Source of the DNA: Aliiroseovarius sp. F47248L
Lineage (GTDB): Bacteria; Pseudomonadota; Alphaproteobacteria; Rhodobacterales; Rhodobacteraceae
Length of the DNA stretch: 64,000 nucleotides
NCBI RefSeq assembly: GCF_023016085.1
Contig: NZ_JALKBF010000001.1
Span: forward strand, 310,001 to 374,000
Direction: 5' to 3'
In this document: positions 45,772 through 54,215 of the stretch, piece by piece
Layout: each line of letters starts with the position of its first letter
Position numbering within the stretch: the stretch's first letter is position 1
Program-made: the position numbers and the translations under genes
The notes under the pieces: generated by a model
The model's input: only the letters and a program-made list of their open reading frames with translations
What the model was told of the DNA's origin: nothing
The model's database searches: none

Positions 45772-47403
45772 TTACAGTTTCGCGAACTGTTCGTGCTGAT
45801 CCGACCATGACGTCGGAACACCAGATTTGATCAGGTGGTCAGTGGTGAGCCCATCGGGTTGTTCGCCACTGGAAATGGCATCAATGATGTCCGGCGCTAG
45901 CGTTGCGAGATCGACGACATCCTGCACGCGGCGTTTCGAAACGCTGTCAGCTTCAGCGATCTCGGCGAATGTCATTCCGTCTATGATCATCGCCAACCAC
46001 TTCTGGGCTTTGACGATGTTTTGTACGAGCGTCAGGTCGACTTCAGGCGATGCGTCACCCAGATGTAGTTTCAACTCGACGCCCCGGCGGCGCATTCGGA
46101 ATGACGATGTGAGTGAAAGCTGACCTGTGTTAATCCGGGTTGAATCACATTCCAGGGTTGTGGCGAGTTCACCTGGGCTCAAACGAACGATCAGAGTTCC
46201 CGGGCTCAGCTCCGCGCGCGCGACCAGCTTCAGACACTGATTGGTCTGCTGAATGGCCTGCAGGAGGGGTTGCTTGGCTGCAATCTCTGATGCGGTCAGA
46301 TCTCTTACTATTCTCGGCACACCATCATGACGCTGCAGATGCTTCTTGACCAGATCAGCGATCAGCCCCTCCAACTGCTCCGCTGGCAGTCGCCAGGCAT
46401 CCGGATGCTTTTGGCTCCGATCTTTCACCAGCCGGTGGGAGATGTAGTAGCGCAGGCGCTTGCCGTTCTTGCGGCTGTGGCTGGGTGTCAGTCGATCACC
46501 AGTTTCATCAAAGAGTTTGCGCGCCAGCGGAGATCTTGTTGCTTTCTGTTTAGCACCGCGAGCGACCGCGGCCCCACTCTGAAGCATTTGCTGAACTTCT
46601 TCCCAAACATCCGGATCGATGATTGCAGGGTGTTGTCCTTCATAGACATTTCGTTTGTGACGAATGCGCCCGGCATAGACCGGGTTGCTCAGGATGTGCT
46701 GGATATGACCGCGGTCGAAGTGTTTTCCACCCGATATCCGATCACCCGCCCGTTTACGACGTCGGGATCTGAGATCAAAGTTCTCCGCGCGATCTTTCAC
46801 GTCCCTCAAGGTGCCATGTTTCAGGTAGAGGTCGTAGAGGGTCCTGACCGTTCCGGCCTCGCTCTCGTCGATTTTCAGTGTCCGGCCATCTGGCTGATAG
46901 CCCAGTGGAACATTCCCTCCCATCCACATACCCTTTCGTTTGGAGGCGGCGATTTTGTCCCGGATGCGCTCTGCGGTGACCTCGCGTTCGAACTGGGCAA
47001 AGCTGAGCAGCATGTTGAGGGTCAGGCGTCCCATACTGGTGGCTGTGTTGAAGGACTGCGTGACAGACACAAAGGACGTCTCAGCCGCATCCAGCCGATC
47101 GACCAGCTTGGCGAAGTCCGCCAGTGAGCGTGTCAGACGGTCGATCTTGTAGACCACGATCTGATCGATGCGCTTTTCGTCCACAGCCAGCATCAGCCGC
47201 TGTAGGGCAGGGCGCTCCAGATGACCGCCTGATATGCCGCCATCATTATAGCGGTCCGGCAGCAGCTCCCAGCCTTCATGCTTCTGGCTCGCAATATAAG
47301 CTTCACATGCCTCCCGTTGTGCATCCAGAGAGTTGAAGTCTTGATCTAAACCCTCTTCAGAGCTCTTGCGGGTATAGATGGCGCAGCGAACCCGTCGCAT
47401 CAT
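45772..47403 (-). CDS. Large serine recombinase
   Basis: The ATG at 47403 overlaps the DUF2924 stop (ATGA), giving 543 residues. The N-terminal resolvase domain shows CAIYTRKSSEEGLDQDF (catalytic Ser at 14 or 15), DRYNDGGISGG, VYKIDRLTRSLADFA and the LSFAQFEREVTAERIRDK hinge helix. A Recombinase domain follows (IQHILSNPVYAGRI). The C-terminal 200 residues are the DNA-specificity part and end in an HTH-like stretch (TFAEIAEADSVSKRRVQDV). Such proteins carry out site-specific integration and excision. It is the likely integrase of the left part of the island. Confidence 0.93.
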   Translation of the reverse strand: MMRRVRCAIYTRKSSEEGLDQDFNSLDAQREACEAYIASQKHEGWELLPDRYNDGGISGGHLERPALQRLMLAVDEKRIDQIVVYKIDRLTRSLADFAKLVDRLDAAETSFVSVTQSFNTATSMGRLTLNMLLSFAQFEREVTAERIRDKIAASKRKGMWMGGNVPLGYQPDGRTLKIDESEAGTVRTLYDLYLKHGTLRDVKDRAENFDLRSRRRKRAGDRISGGKHFDRGHIQHILSNPVYAGRIRHKRNVYEGQHPAIIDPDVWEEVQQMLQSGAAVARGAKQKATRSPLARKLFDETGDRLTPSHSRKNGKRLRYYISHRLVKDRSQKHPDAWRLPAEQLEGLIADLVKKHLQRHDGVPRIVRDLTASEIAAKQPLLQAIQQTNQCLKLVARAELSPGTLIVRLSPGELATTLECDSTRINTGQLSLTSSFRMRRRGVELKLHLGDASPEVDLTLVQNIVKAQKWLAMIIDGMTFAEIAEADSVSKRRVQDVVDLATLAPDIIDAISSGEQPDGLTTDHLIKSGVPTSWSDQHEQFAKL

Positions 47404-47813
47404 TGAACCCCGAAGAAGCGTGGGCCAGACCAGTGCGCACCGGTGATATGTTTGGCGATGGCCGACAAAGATCGCCACGTTTTGCCATCCAAAACGTAGC
47501 CACCATCGATCACCTCAACCTGATAGGTCCGCCCGTTCCATTCCCGAACCAGATGCGACCCCGGCTTGGCTTTCACAAGCGGTGTCTTGCCCGATGCGAT
47601 GTGTTGCAGGCGGCGTGCGGTCTTAACTGACAGCCGACCCAGTTCCTTGTTTTGCAGCTCCCAGATCAGCACCCGCTTCATGAATTGCGGCGAGAGATGT
47701 TTGGGTGGGGGCCTGCCGAATGCCTCTCGCCAGCGTTCAAGACATCTAGGTCGGTCTAGTTGTTCGATAGTAGTGATTGCCTGTTCAGATTTTCGCATGT
47801 TGTCTTTGGCCAC
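47400..47813 (-). CDS. DUF2924 family protein, recombinase partner
   Basis: The GTG at 47813 has GGAGAG seven bases upstream and gives 137 residues; the ATG at 47798 has no ribosome site. The sequence includes WREAFGRPPPKHLSP, LVREWNGRTYQVEVIDGGY and LSAIAKHITGAHWSGPRFF, the DUF2924 pattern. These proteins lie directly before serine recombinases in many alphaproteobacterial elements and overlap them, as here. A role as a DNA-binding accessory or directionality factor is inference. The C-terminal part resembles a DNA-binding domain of phage repressor type. Confidence 0.87.
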   Translation of the reverse strand: MAKDNMRKSEQAITTIEQLDRPRCLERWREAFGRPPPKHLSPQFMKRVLIWELQNKELGRLSVKTARRLQHIASGKTPLVKAKPGSHLVREWNGRTYQVEVIDGGYVLDGKTWRSLSAIAKHITGAHWSGPRFFGVQ

Positions 47814-47908
47814 CTTATCTCTCCACTGGCGAAGGCGAAGACCAATCCAACGCCTCGTACTGCGTGGAGCCCCGCAATGCAGGGGCGTGAAGGGTATAGC
47901 CAGTACCG

Positions 47909-47926
47909 CTTCCGGGCGCCCGGAAG
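47909..47926. repeat. 18-bp perfect palindrome upstream of DUF2924
   Basis: CTTCCGGGCGCCCGGAAG reads the same on both strands and lies about 96 bp before the DUF2924 start. It could be a regulatory operator or a recombinase-related site. The gap between DUF2924 (47813) and the PIN gene end (48050) holds nothing else that I can support. Confidence 0.55.
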
Positions 47927-48049
47927 TCCAGTGATTTTGGAAGAAGGGCGGATTGCGGTCATTCGCTACGTCATGGGATTCAGTGGCGCGGCGCCATCAA
48001 AGCTGCCATTGAAGTAAAACAGAATTTGATATCTTGTGACACGCCGTCG

Positions 48050-49231
48050 TCAATTTTCTTCGTTCACATCAAACAAGTCTTGCAGATCGTAGACATCGAC
48101 TTCGCCGAGTTCGATCTCGTGATATAGGCTGTCCAATTCACTCTCCACAAACACAACTTCTTCATCCTCGGTACCAAAGCAATGCACATCGAGCGTGACG
48201 GTCGTGCGCACCTCGAGCTCTTCGTCAACTTCGATCATGCGACCACCCATCCCGAGAGACTCTTTGTCGACGCTATCCCAGATCGAGAAACTTAGCTCGA
48301 CAGGAACCTTCACCACTAGGCTTAAAGGCAAACTGACAACCACTCTCAGAATTTCTTTATCACCGGTTTCCGGCAATTCGATGAAATCGATTTCATCTTC
48401 GCCGGGCCACTCCAAACTCTTGAGTTCACCCGCCCAAGTATACAATTCGACTTCCCCATGTGTTGGGTGGGCATTGGCGGTAAATTCGAGACGTTCCACT
48501 TCTGCAGAAATATCGCTCTGGAGTTCTACTAAGCTGTCCTCGCCTTCTTGAAGCCATGTCGAAATCGTCGTTCTTAGGCCTAGCGGAGCGTTGGTGATAA
48601 GGGAAAGTGCACGTTCAATTTCGGGCACCAAGTACAAACGACTAGATTTTTCACAGAATTCTTTCCAGTCGCCGTCCTTTGAGATCACCAGAATGCCTAT
48701 GTTGCGTTCAACTGCAACTCGTTCAAGGGCGTTGAGCGCCAAAGCATCTGGAAATTCAGCTTTCTTTCCTCCCGAACCGAAGGGCGGTTCACCAGAAAAG
48801 TAACCATCAAAGATGGTCGCAATACTCACCAAATCCGTATCGTTGAGCACCTCACAACCTGTGTCTTTGATATATTTGTCCCAGCGCTGATTGGAAGCTT
48901 CAAGCGGCGTTCTCCCACCAGAAATTTGAGCAAGTAAGGCCTCCCGTTCAGGTTGGTTCGTTTCAAACGCAAAAAGTGCTTTTCCAATCGACTTCTTTGC
49001 TGATTGCAGTGCTTCGGCTGCTGCTTTTTCAAGATGGGTTAGGACTTCCTTTGCGACAGTACCGGATAGCAAAAAATCGAATGGGCGATCTTTTAACCCG
49101 GCCAAAGCCTGCATTGATGCCGAGTTAAGCTGTAGACGCTTTTGATCGAATATGCTGGTGTCGACTGAAATGGCAGTAATACGGCTTTCCGCCAGCAAAG
49201 CCGCAAGTTGATCGTCGCTCAGAATAGGCAT
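48050..49231 (-). CDS. PIN-domain protein with large C-terminal region (DUF4935-like)
   Basis: The 393-residue protein has a PIN nuclease fold at about residues 18-200. Acidic residues are at D24 and D29 (ISVDTSIFDQ), at E/D 159-162 (AEFPDALALNALE) and at D186/D188 (VISKDGDWKEF), enough for metal binding. The C-terminal half is very acidic and beta-rich, without a recognised family. DUF4935 proteins have this PIN layout. PIN domains cut RNA, often tRNA, so a toxin or defence role is possible. No antitoxin gene is adjacent. A tRNA-like sequence lies 44 bp before its start on the same strand. Confidence 0.8.
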   Translation of the reverse strand: MPILSDDQLAALLAESRITAISVDTSIFDQKRLQLNSASMQALAGLKDRPFDFLLSGTVAKEVLTHLEKAAAEALQSAKKSIGKALFAFETNQPEREALLAQISGGRTPLEASNQRWDKYIKDTGCEVLNDTDLVSIATIFDGYFSGEPPFGSGGKKAEFPDALALNALERVAVERNIGILVISKDGDWKEFCEKSSRLYLVPEIERALSLITNAPLGLRTTISTWLQEGEDSLVELQSDISAEVERLEFTANAHPTHGEVELYTWAGELKSLEWPGEDEIDFIELPETGDKEILRVVVSLPLSLVVKVPVELSFSIWDSVDKESLGMGGRMIEVDEELEVRTTVTLDVHCFGTEDEEVVFVESELDSLYHEIELGEVDVYDLQDLFDVNEEN

Positions 49232-49275
49232 GTCAAAGACCTCGTCGTACGGTACAAAGACTGCACTATGGGAAT

Positions 49276-49349
49276 TGGAGCGAGTAAACGGAATCGAACA
49301 ATCGCCACGTGCTTGGGACGCAAATGCTCTACCATTGAGCTATTCGCGC
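49276..49349 (-). tRNA. tRNA-Gly(CCC)-like sequence, degenerate
   Basis: The 74-nt stretch has tRNA length and landmarks: perfect D-stem GCTC/GAGC with AATGGTA loop, a loop GTCCCAA with anticodon CCC, T-loop TTCGATT, discriminator T and encoded CCA. Pairing is imperfect. In the acceptor stem C4-T69 and A6-A67 do not pair, in the anticodon stem T28-C42 does not, and in the T-stem T52-C62 does not. It is either a decaying tRNA left by integration or a specialised tRNA mimic. I call it as tRNA-like and probably not functional in normal translation. Confidence 0.6.
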
Positions 49350-49398
49350 ATTGAAGCTTGATTAACACCGCGTCCCATCACAATTTAAGGCCATAACG

Positions 49399-50538
49399 CT
49401 AAGCCAAAGCAATCTGTGTATCTTTCTGCGGCACACGCTTGCGCGCAGGAAGATCGAAGTGGACAACGCCGCGCTGACGCATGTCCATTAACAGCTTGTT
49501 CAGTTGTGTTCGCCTAATCGGAACGGTTTCCATCGCAATGTTGAACATTGGGCCAGGAAAAGCGTGGCTACGACCTCGCAGGAAGTCGACGATAACGGTT
49601 TCTGCGATGTCTCGGTTCGCCTTGCAACCAACCCCCTTTTGCTCCTGCTGGAACGCCGCAACGTCTTCTGCTGAAAACAGACTGATTTGTGGATTGTCGC
49701 CTTCGCGAAGGTTGTGACGCATTTCCATTTCTTGTTTTTCGACTTTCTCTTGAACGTCTCGGAAGACCTCAAGACCCTTGGGGCTGTGCGTGCCGAGGAT
49801 CAGCCGCATTTTCACGCGCTCTTTCTTCGGCACCATGATTGAGAAGTCAGGAACATAAGTCGCGATTTTGTGCGACCGCATCGCCTCTTTCATCAGGTGT
49901 AGCATCTTTCGTTCGTTGCCCCAGTCACTGGGCAATTGAACAAATTCTTCAGCCCACTGTGCATCTGCAAGGAATCTCCCAAACGATGCCGCTACCTCTT
50001 CATACTCAGCGTGACGATTGATGTGGTCAGACATGAAATTCAGCATGAATTCCCCACCTTGACTGCGAAGGAAGCGGAACACCTCTTCGTTTCGAATATT
50101 CCATCCGGTTGGGTCAATAAATGTGAACGTGAAACCATCAGGCAGTTTTGCAGCGATACCGTCCAAATTGTCTTCGAACGCACCTTCGAAGATGTGAATT
50201 TCGAACCTACTTTTCGTAGCAGCGTATTCGCGCAGACGAGCAACAGCGTCAGGGCGCTGTTCACAGAAGCAAAACCTGATTTTCAAACCGGCGACGCCAT
50301 TTTTACCGAGATCGGCACGCACAGCTTCGAGAGTGTTGATGGCTTGGTCGAACGAGGCGTCGGAATACTTCGCTTCGTCGGATACCTTCCAAGGTCCAGC
50401 GAAGGCGTCAACGAAATTAAATGTCTGCGAATGCCCTTGCAGCGTCTTATAGGCTGCGGCTTGCAGGTATTTAGTCAAAAATTGATGTTTGATGAACGAT
50501 TGTTCTCGATCGCGATAAAGCTCTACATCTGCGGTCAT
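49399..50538 (-). CDS. tcmP: Three-Cys-motif partner protein TcmP
   Basis: The 379-residue protein starts with TADVELYRDREQSFIKHQF and matches TcmP, the gene partner of three-cysteine-motif proteins. It contains NFVDAFAGPW (41-50), CFCEQ (90-94) and FTFIDPTGWN (138-147), the order of SAM-methyltransferase motifs I and IV; this reading is mine. The C-terminal part has a winged-helix-like segment (RRTQLNKLLMDMRQRGVVHF). No function is established for the family. It begins 12 bp after the stop of the Gp37/Gp68 gene, so the two form an operon. Confidence 0.87.
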   Translation of the reverse strand: MTADVELYRDREQSFIKHQFLTKYLQAAAYKTLQGHSQTFNFVDAFAGPWKVSDEAKYSDASFDQAINTLEAVRADLGKNGVAGLKIRFCFCEQRPDAVARLREYAATKSRFEIHIFEGAFEDNLDGIAAKLPDGFTFTFIDPTGWNIRNEEVFRFLRSQGGEFMLNFMSDHINRHAEYEEVAASFGRFLADAQWAEEFVQLPSDWGNERKMLHLMKEAMRSHKIATYVPDFSIMVPKKERVKMRLILGTHSPKGLEVFRDVQEKVEKQEMEMRHNLREGDNPQISLFSAEDVAAFQQEQKGVGCKANRDIAETVIVDFLRGRSHAFPGPMFNIAMETVPIRRTQLNKLLMDMRQRGVVHFDLPARKRVPQKDTQIALA

Positions 50539-50550
50539 TAAATTCTTTCA

Positions 50551-51306
50551 CTATTGTAACTCAGCCATGATCGCTTTGGGAACAATCTGCCATGGGAACC
50601 CATTCCACTCTTCACCTTCAAGGGTCCGCCCCCCAGATTTCGGTCGCGCACCGCCCCATTGCTTAAAGAAGAATGCTACGTCGAAATGCTCACAGGCGAG
50701 ACGTAGTTCGGTTGCCCATGGGGCCTCCATAGGACGCGCTCTAGGCCCGCTCTCGCCGCCGACAATTGCCCATGCGATACCTGAAAGGTCCACCTCGCCA
50801 ATTGGCCCCAACAGCGGCTCAAACGAAATGAACCGCGCGTCAGAATTAATTTGGCGAAGGTGTTCGATCCGGCTTTTGTGCCCGCTGTCTTCGACAGAGA
50901 CACCGAGCCATATGTGTGACGGTACACTTGCGCCTTCGTAACGGGTCTTGACGTAGTTTCGCATTAGTGAAGAACGCTTTGTTAACACCTGATAAACATG
51001 CCAATCAGCAGCTTCCATTGCGTCAAAAACGGCGTCGATATGCGATTTAGGAATGTCTTTGTGAAATAAATCGCTCATCGAATTGACGAAGATCATGCGA
51101 GGTTTTTTCCATTGCGCGGGCTGGCCTAGGCGAGACGGCCACAATCGTAGATCGAAGCCTTGCTCATAGGGGTGCCCCTCGATGCCGCGCCAGCGTTCTG
51201 CAAACCGCTCTGCATAGCAATTGTCACAGCCAGGGCCGATTTTTGTGCAACCCGTAACTGGGTTCCACGTCGCATCTGTCCACTCAATTTCGGATTTCTG
51301 TGCCAA
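50551..51306 (-). CDS. Phage Gp37/Gp68 family protein (DUF5131), three-Cys motif
   Basis: The 251-residue protein starts at a TTG (51306): AQKSEIEWTDATWNPVTGC is the exact opening of the family, and AAGGA lies about 14 bases upstream. Cysteines at 20, 27 and 30 give a Cx6Cx2C cluster, suggestive of an iron-sulfur site like radical-SAM enzymes. Later marks are VNSMSDLFHKDIP, YQVLTKRSSLM, WLGVSVEDSG and WAIVGGESGPRARPM. The family is common in phages and islands with TcmP; the reaction is unknown. Confidence 0.9.
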   Translation of the reverse strand: MAQKSEIEWTDATWNPVTGCTKIGPGCDNCYAERFAERWRGIEGHPYEQGFDLRLWPSRLGQPAQWKKPRMIFVNSMSDLFHKDIPKSHIDAVFDAMEAADWHVYQVLTKRSSLMRNYVKTRYEGASVPSHIWLGVSVEDSGHKSRIEHLRQINSDARFISFEPLLGPIGEVDLSGIAWAIVGGESGPRARPMEAPWATELRLACEHFDVAFFFKQWGGARPKSGGRTLEGEEWNGFPWQIVPKAIMAELQ

Positions 51307-52118
51307 GCTACTCGATCCTTTTTGTGGGTAAGTCTAGAGTAGAGTGGGCGATCAAGGAACTCATTTTCTAGCTGAATTGCCAAAAAGTGAAACACCTCGA
51401 TAGGACCTCTGTGGTCTAGAATTGACGGTTTGAAGACGAGATTGCTGCACTCTGAATGAAGGTCAGCTTCTGTGAAGTGGTACAGCCTAACCGCCGATCA
51501 CTCTCAACGTCAGCAAAGGGCCGCCCTCACCGCTGCTGAACGGCCCTGGCACCAAGATGCTGCGTGTGCTCCGATGACAGCAACGAGCCCATTTTGACCG
51601 ATGCTGCGCTATGGCCGAATGTCGGCTTCTTCAGTCCCGACCAAAAACCGTGACAATAATATATGGAGTTCTCCATCGGACTATGGCGCTTGAAATATCA
51701 AATGTTCCACTTTGCTGTTGGTTGCTCTTGAGCATTCTCTCAAGGTAGTTGGTGATCACTTCGTTAGACGCTTTCGTTGTCGCAGAAACAGATTTTCGGC
51801 TGGGCGTGACAATCATGATATTCGACTAATGCGTTTGCTGCCAGACAGGTAAGTCCTGCGCAACTGAACCATCAATAAGGTCTCTTTTGCGTGTCCCAAG
51901 TGGATGTTAACGCGATTCCCAACCCGGTTTGCACAAAGCACAAAGGTAGAAAGAGTTTCGACCACTCCGAGACAATAAACACTACGTTGTCCTTCAGCTA
52001 CCAGTGGTTGACTATAATGCAACAGTGCCACGAAAATCCTCTCCAAACATCCTAGCATGAGGCCGAAGAAAAGTTCATTCTCGCACCGTAACTTAATTGG
52101 AAAATAGGCAGGTTGGAT
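51307..52118. other. Non-coding gap with repeat copy; no supported gene
   Basis: The 812 bp hold only small open frames. Two on the minus strand, 51813-52124 (GTG start, 103 codons) and 51631-51816 (61 codons), overlap by ATGA, but they have no recognisable family, and the first runs into the divergent lipoprotein start. A 44-bp repeat copy lies at 51556. The last 100 bp should contain the lipoprotein promoter. Confidence 0.5.
51556..51599 (+). repeat. Imperfect 44-bp direct repeat, left copy
   Basis: This stretch aligns without gaps to 55797-55840, with 35 of 44 bases identical by hand count. The last 15 bases (GAGCCCATTTTGACC) are identical. The two copies flank the Slam, HEPN-like and integrase genes in the same orientation. 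Confidence 0.65.
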
Positions 52119-52700
52119 ATGCACTTAGCAATATCTCAAATTCACTCAATTGGCCGTCGTTTTGCTGTGATCGCGGCGTTGGGGGCCGTCGCTTTGACGT
52201 CGGGTTGCGGGTCGATTCGTGACGATAACTTCGACCGTTCATCGGAGTTCAGAGATCTCGCAGCGCAGATTGACCTGACGGCGCCGAGTGATGTCAGCAG
52301 CCTTCAGGGCAAAGCGACCTATAATGGTGTCGCCACGGCTGATTTTGGAGGGTTCGAAGGGACCGCTGACGCAAAACTCACTGCAGACTTCGATACACAA
52401 AAAATTGAAGGCAGCATGACGTCATGGAAGGATCAAGATCCCCACAATTATGAACTGCGCGGACAGATAGATTTGACGAATGGTCAAATTGCCAACGATG
52501 GTAGCTTTATGTCTCAGATGGCAGGCAACATCGAACGCGATGTCGCTGGCCCCAATCAGTCCCCTACGCCTACTCTGCTGATCTTTGAAGGTGTTGCTGC
52601 TGGTCAAATCTACGATTCGGTGGACGGGGCATCCGCCAGCCATCTGAAGGGCTCGTTCTCAGGCGGGGGCGTTAATGGAGTTTTTGTAGCTGGCCAATAA
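52119..52700 (+). CDS. TbpB-like small surface lipoprotein
   Basis: From the ATG at 52119 the product has 193 residues with a signal ending in the lipobox LTSGC (Cys at 30). The mature part has short repeated beta-strand patterns rich in Gly, Asn and Asp: KATYNGVATADFGGFEGTADAKL, LRGQIDLTNGQIANDGSFM and a closing SFSGGGVNGVFVAGQ. This is the pattern of the transferrin-binding-protein B beta-barrel (TbpB_B_D) seen in Slam-dependent proteins. A Slam-like gene lies 346 bp away on the opposite strand. It is probably anchored at the cell surface. The ligand is unknown. Confidence 0.75.
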   Translation: MHLAISQIHSIGRRFAVIAALGAVALTSGCGSIRDDNFDRSSEFRDLAAQIDLTAPSDVSSLQGKATYNGVATADFGGFEGTADAKLTADFDTQKIEGSMTSWKDQDPHNYELRGQIDLTNGQIANDGSFMSQMAGNIERDVAGPNQSPTPTLLIFEGVAAGQIYDSVDGASASHLKGSFSGGGVNGVFVAGQ

Positions 52701-53045
52701 GAAGGCCCGTTCGACGGAAATCTGCGAGGGGTCTGACAAAATGCCTAAGCAATGTCAGTTCCTTCGCTATTCGATATATGGTTGATCGGTCAACCTGATA
52801 CGACTCCGACTTGGCGCGTCGCCAATCGCATCAATCTTCAAGTTTGCTAAGTGTGCGTTGCAAAAAAAATCTCTATGCAATGGCTTGTGCAGATCTATCT
52901 CCTTGAATCGAAATGACGATTATCTGGTCAACGCAGGCTGTTGGTTTGAGAGCAGCGCGGCAGGGCGGATGATCATCTAAGTGCCCTGAAGTAGCTATCC
53001 GATGTTTGTCCATGATTGAGTTGAAACGATCCCTGCCAACTCAGA
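52701..53045. other. Non-coding gap between lipoprotein and Slam-like gene
   Basis: I see nothing clear in these 345 bp. The two flanking genes converge here. There is no strong hairpin with a T run, although an intrinsic terminator would be expected for at least one of them. Confidence 0.5.
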
Positions 53046-54086
53046 TCAAAAGCGCCAAGCCTTCAGATCAAGGCCCAACAGGATTTGATTCTCTTCGTAG
53101 AGGTCGATGTTTGAATCGTTAAACTGATAACCGACGCTCGCTATGATGTGTTCGTTTATTGGCCGTCTCACCATCAGAGTATATGTATGGTCTGTTCTGG
53201 GTTGCCCAAAATGTGTGCCACCCCCTGCTCGGTTGTAATCAAACGAAATTGATGTGGTTTTTCCGAAGACAGGTCGGGTCAGAGTAATGTTAGCCCCGCT
53301 TAGCGTGGTGTGACGTTGCTCGATGTGTTCTCCCCATCGGATGCCAGTATGGACGGCGCCCACCCCTTTCACTGCACTCAGCAAACTGAAAGAGGCTCTA
53401 GACTTTGTGTAATCTTCACGAAACCCTCTCTCGAACGCAATGCTCGCTTCGTGATGACCGAGAACTGATGAGAACATCTGAGTTCCTCTGATAGATGCAT
53501 ACTTTTCTTCAGTTTCGGATGTTTTCTTGAGGTAGCGATAGCCACCGCAACTGTTTATCCATGTCCATCTTGCGACATGGGACTGCAAGCAGGTGCTGGC
53601 GTTGATACCTGTTTTGTCCAGATCATGTTCCGGCGCATATTCATAGCTTGCCGCAATTTTGAATGTGACAGTTTGTTTGGGTGCTAAACTGTATAAACTG
53701 TAGCCTGACGCAGCTATTCCCAGAGTTATTCCTTTTTTCGCAACACTTTCTTCATCAACAATGAAGTTCAAGTCGCCAATAGCAAATTCGGAACCGGGTA
53801 GCCCGTTGTTCAGATTGCTATCATACCCAAGAAGTGGCTTGATTGTGGAATCCGCCGCCAACTTTCTAGGTGATTCACCTTTCCGATGCGCCAATCCGTC
53901 ACGTTTCATAAAACTGATCAGATATCGCTCAGCGCCTTTGGGACGGGTTTTTACAAGAGAGTAGAATGCCAGCTTCTCGGACCCAGACATCATTGATGAC
54001 CGCCAAACAGAGAGGTCAGCCCCGAATCCTGGTGCATTGAGCAAGCTGAGGGAGAATACACAAGCGAGGAGGATTTTTGGTTTCAA
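53046..54086 (-). CDS. Slam-like surface lipoprotein assembly modifier (short form)
   Basis: The 346-residue protein has a signal peptide (MKPKILLACVFSLSLLNAPGFGA). About 60 linker residues follow, then a barrel domain with LLGYDSNLNNGLPGSEFAIGD, KIAASYEYAPEHDLDKTG and CLQSHVARWTWINSCGGYRY. It ends AWRF, an outer-membrane C-terminal signal. This resembles the DUF560 barrel of Slam proteins (type XI secretion), which translocate surface lipoproteins. The N-terminal TPR domain of neisserial Slam (about 200 residues) is missing. The neighbouring TbpB-like lipoprotein is the likely client. Confidence 0.75.
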   Translation of the reverse strand: MKPKILLACVFSLSLLNAPGFGADLSVWRSSMMSGSEKLAFYSLVKTRPKGAERYLISFMKRDGLAHRKGESPRKLAADSTIKPLLGYDSNLNNGLPGSEFAIGDLNFIVDEESVAKKGITLGIAASGYSLYSLAPKQTVTFKIAASYEYAPEHDLDKTGINASTCLQSHVARWTWINSCGGYRYLKKTSETEEKYASIRGTQMFSSVLGHHEASIAFERGFREDYTKSRASFSLLSAVKGVGAVHTGIRWGEHIEQRHTTLSGANITLTRPVFGKTTSISFDYNRAGGGTHFGQPRTDHTYTLMVRRPINEHIIASVGYQFNDSNIDLYEENQILLGLDLKAWRF

Positions 54087-54215
54087 CTTACTTCTCGGGT
54101 GGGCATTCTAATTATACAGCGGAAGAATGACTTCTTAACCGCCCGACGGATTTCGCCATTTCTTCAGCCGAACGGATATCATGTCGGTACACGTAAGCCA
54201 AGTATCCGGCTAAAA

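Noticed and set aside
47756..47962. Minus-strand frame of 68 codons across the DUF2924 start
   Set aside because: It overlaps the supported DUF2924 start and the palindrome, and has no family similarity.
45516..49349. tRNA-Gln and tRNA-Gly-like sequence as a matching attachment-site pair
   Set aside because: They belong to different tRNA types and do not share an identical 3' block beyond common T-loop bases.
51631..52124. Two overlapping small frames on the minus strand (103 and 61 codons)
   Set aside because: The ATGA overlap is suggestive, but there is no recognisable domain, the first start is a GTG that runs into the divergent lipoprotein start, and codon use looks random.
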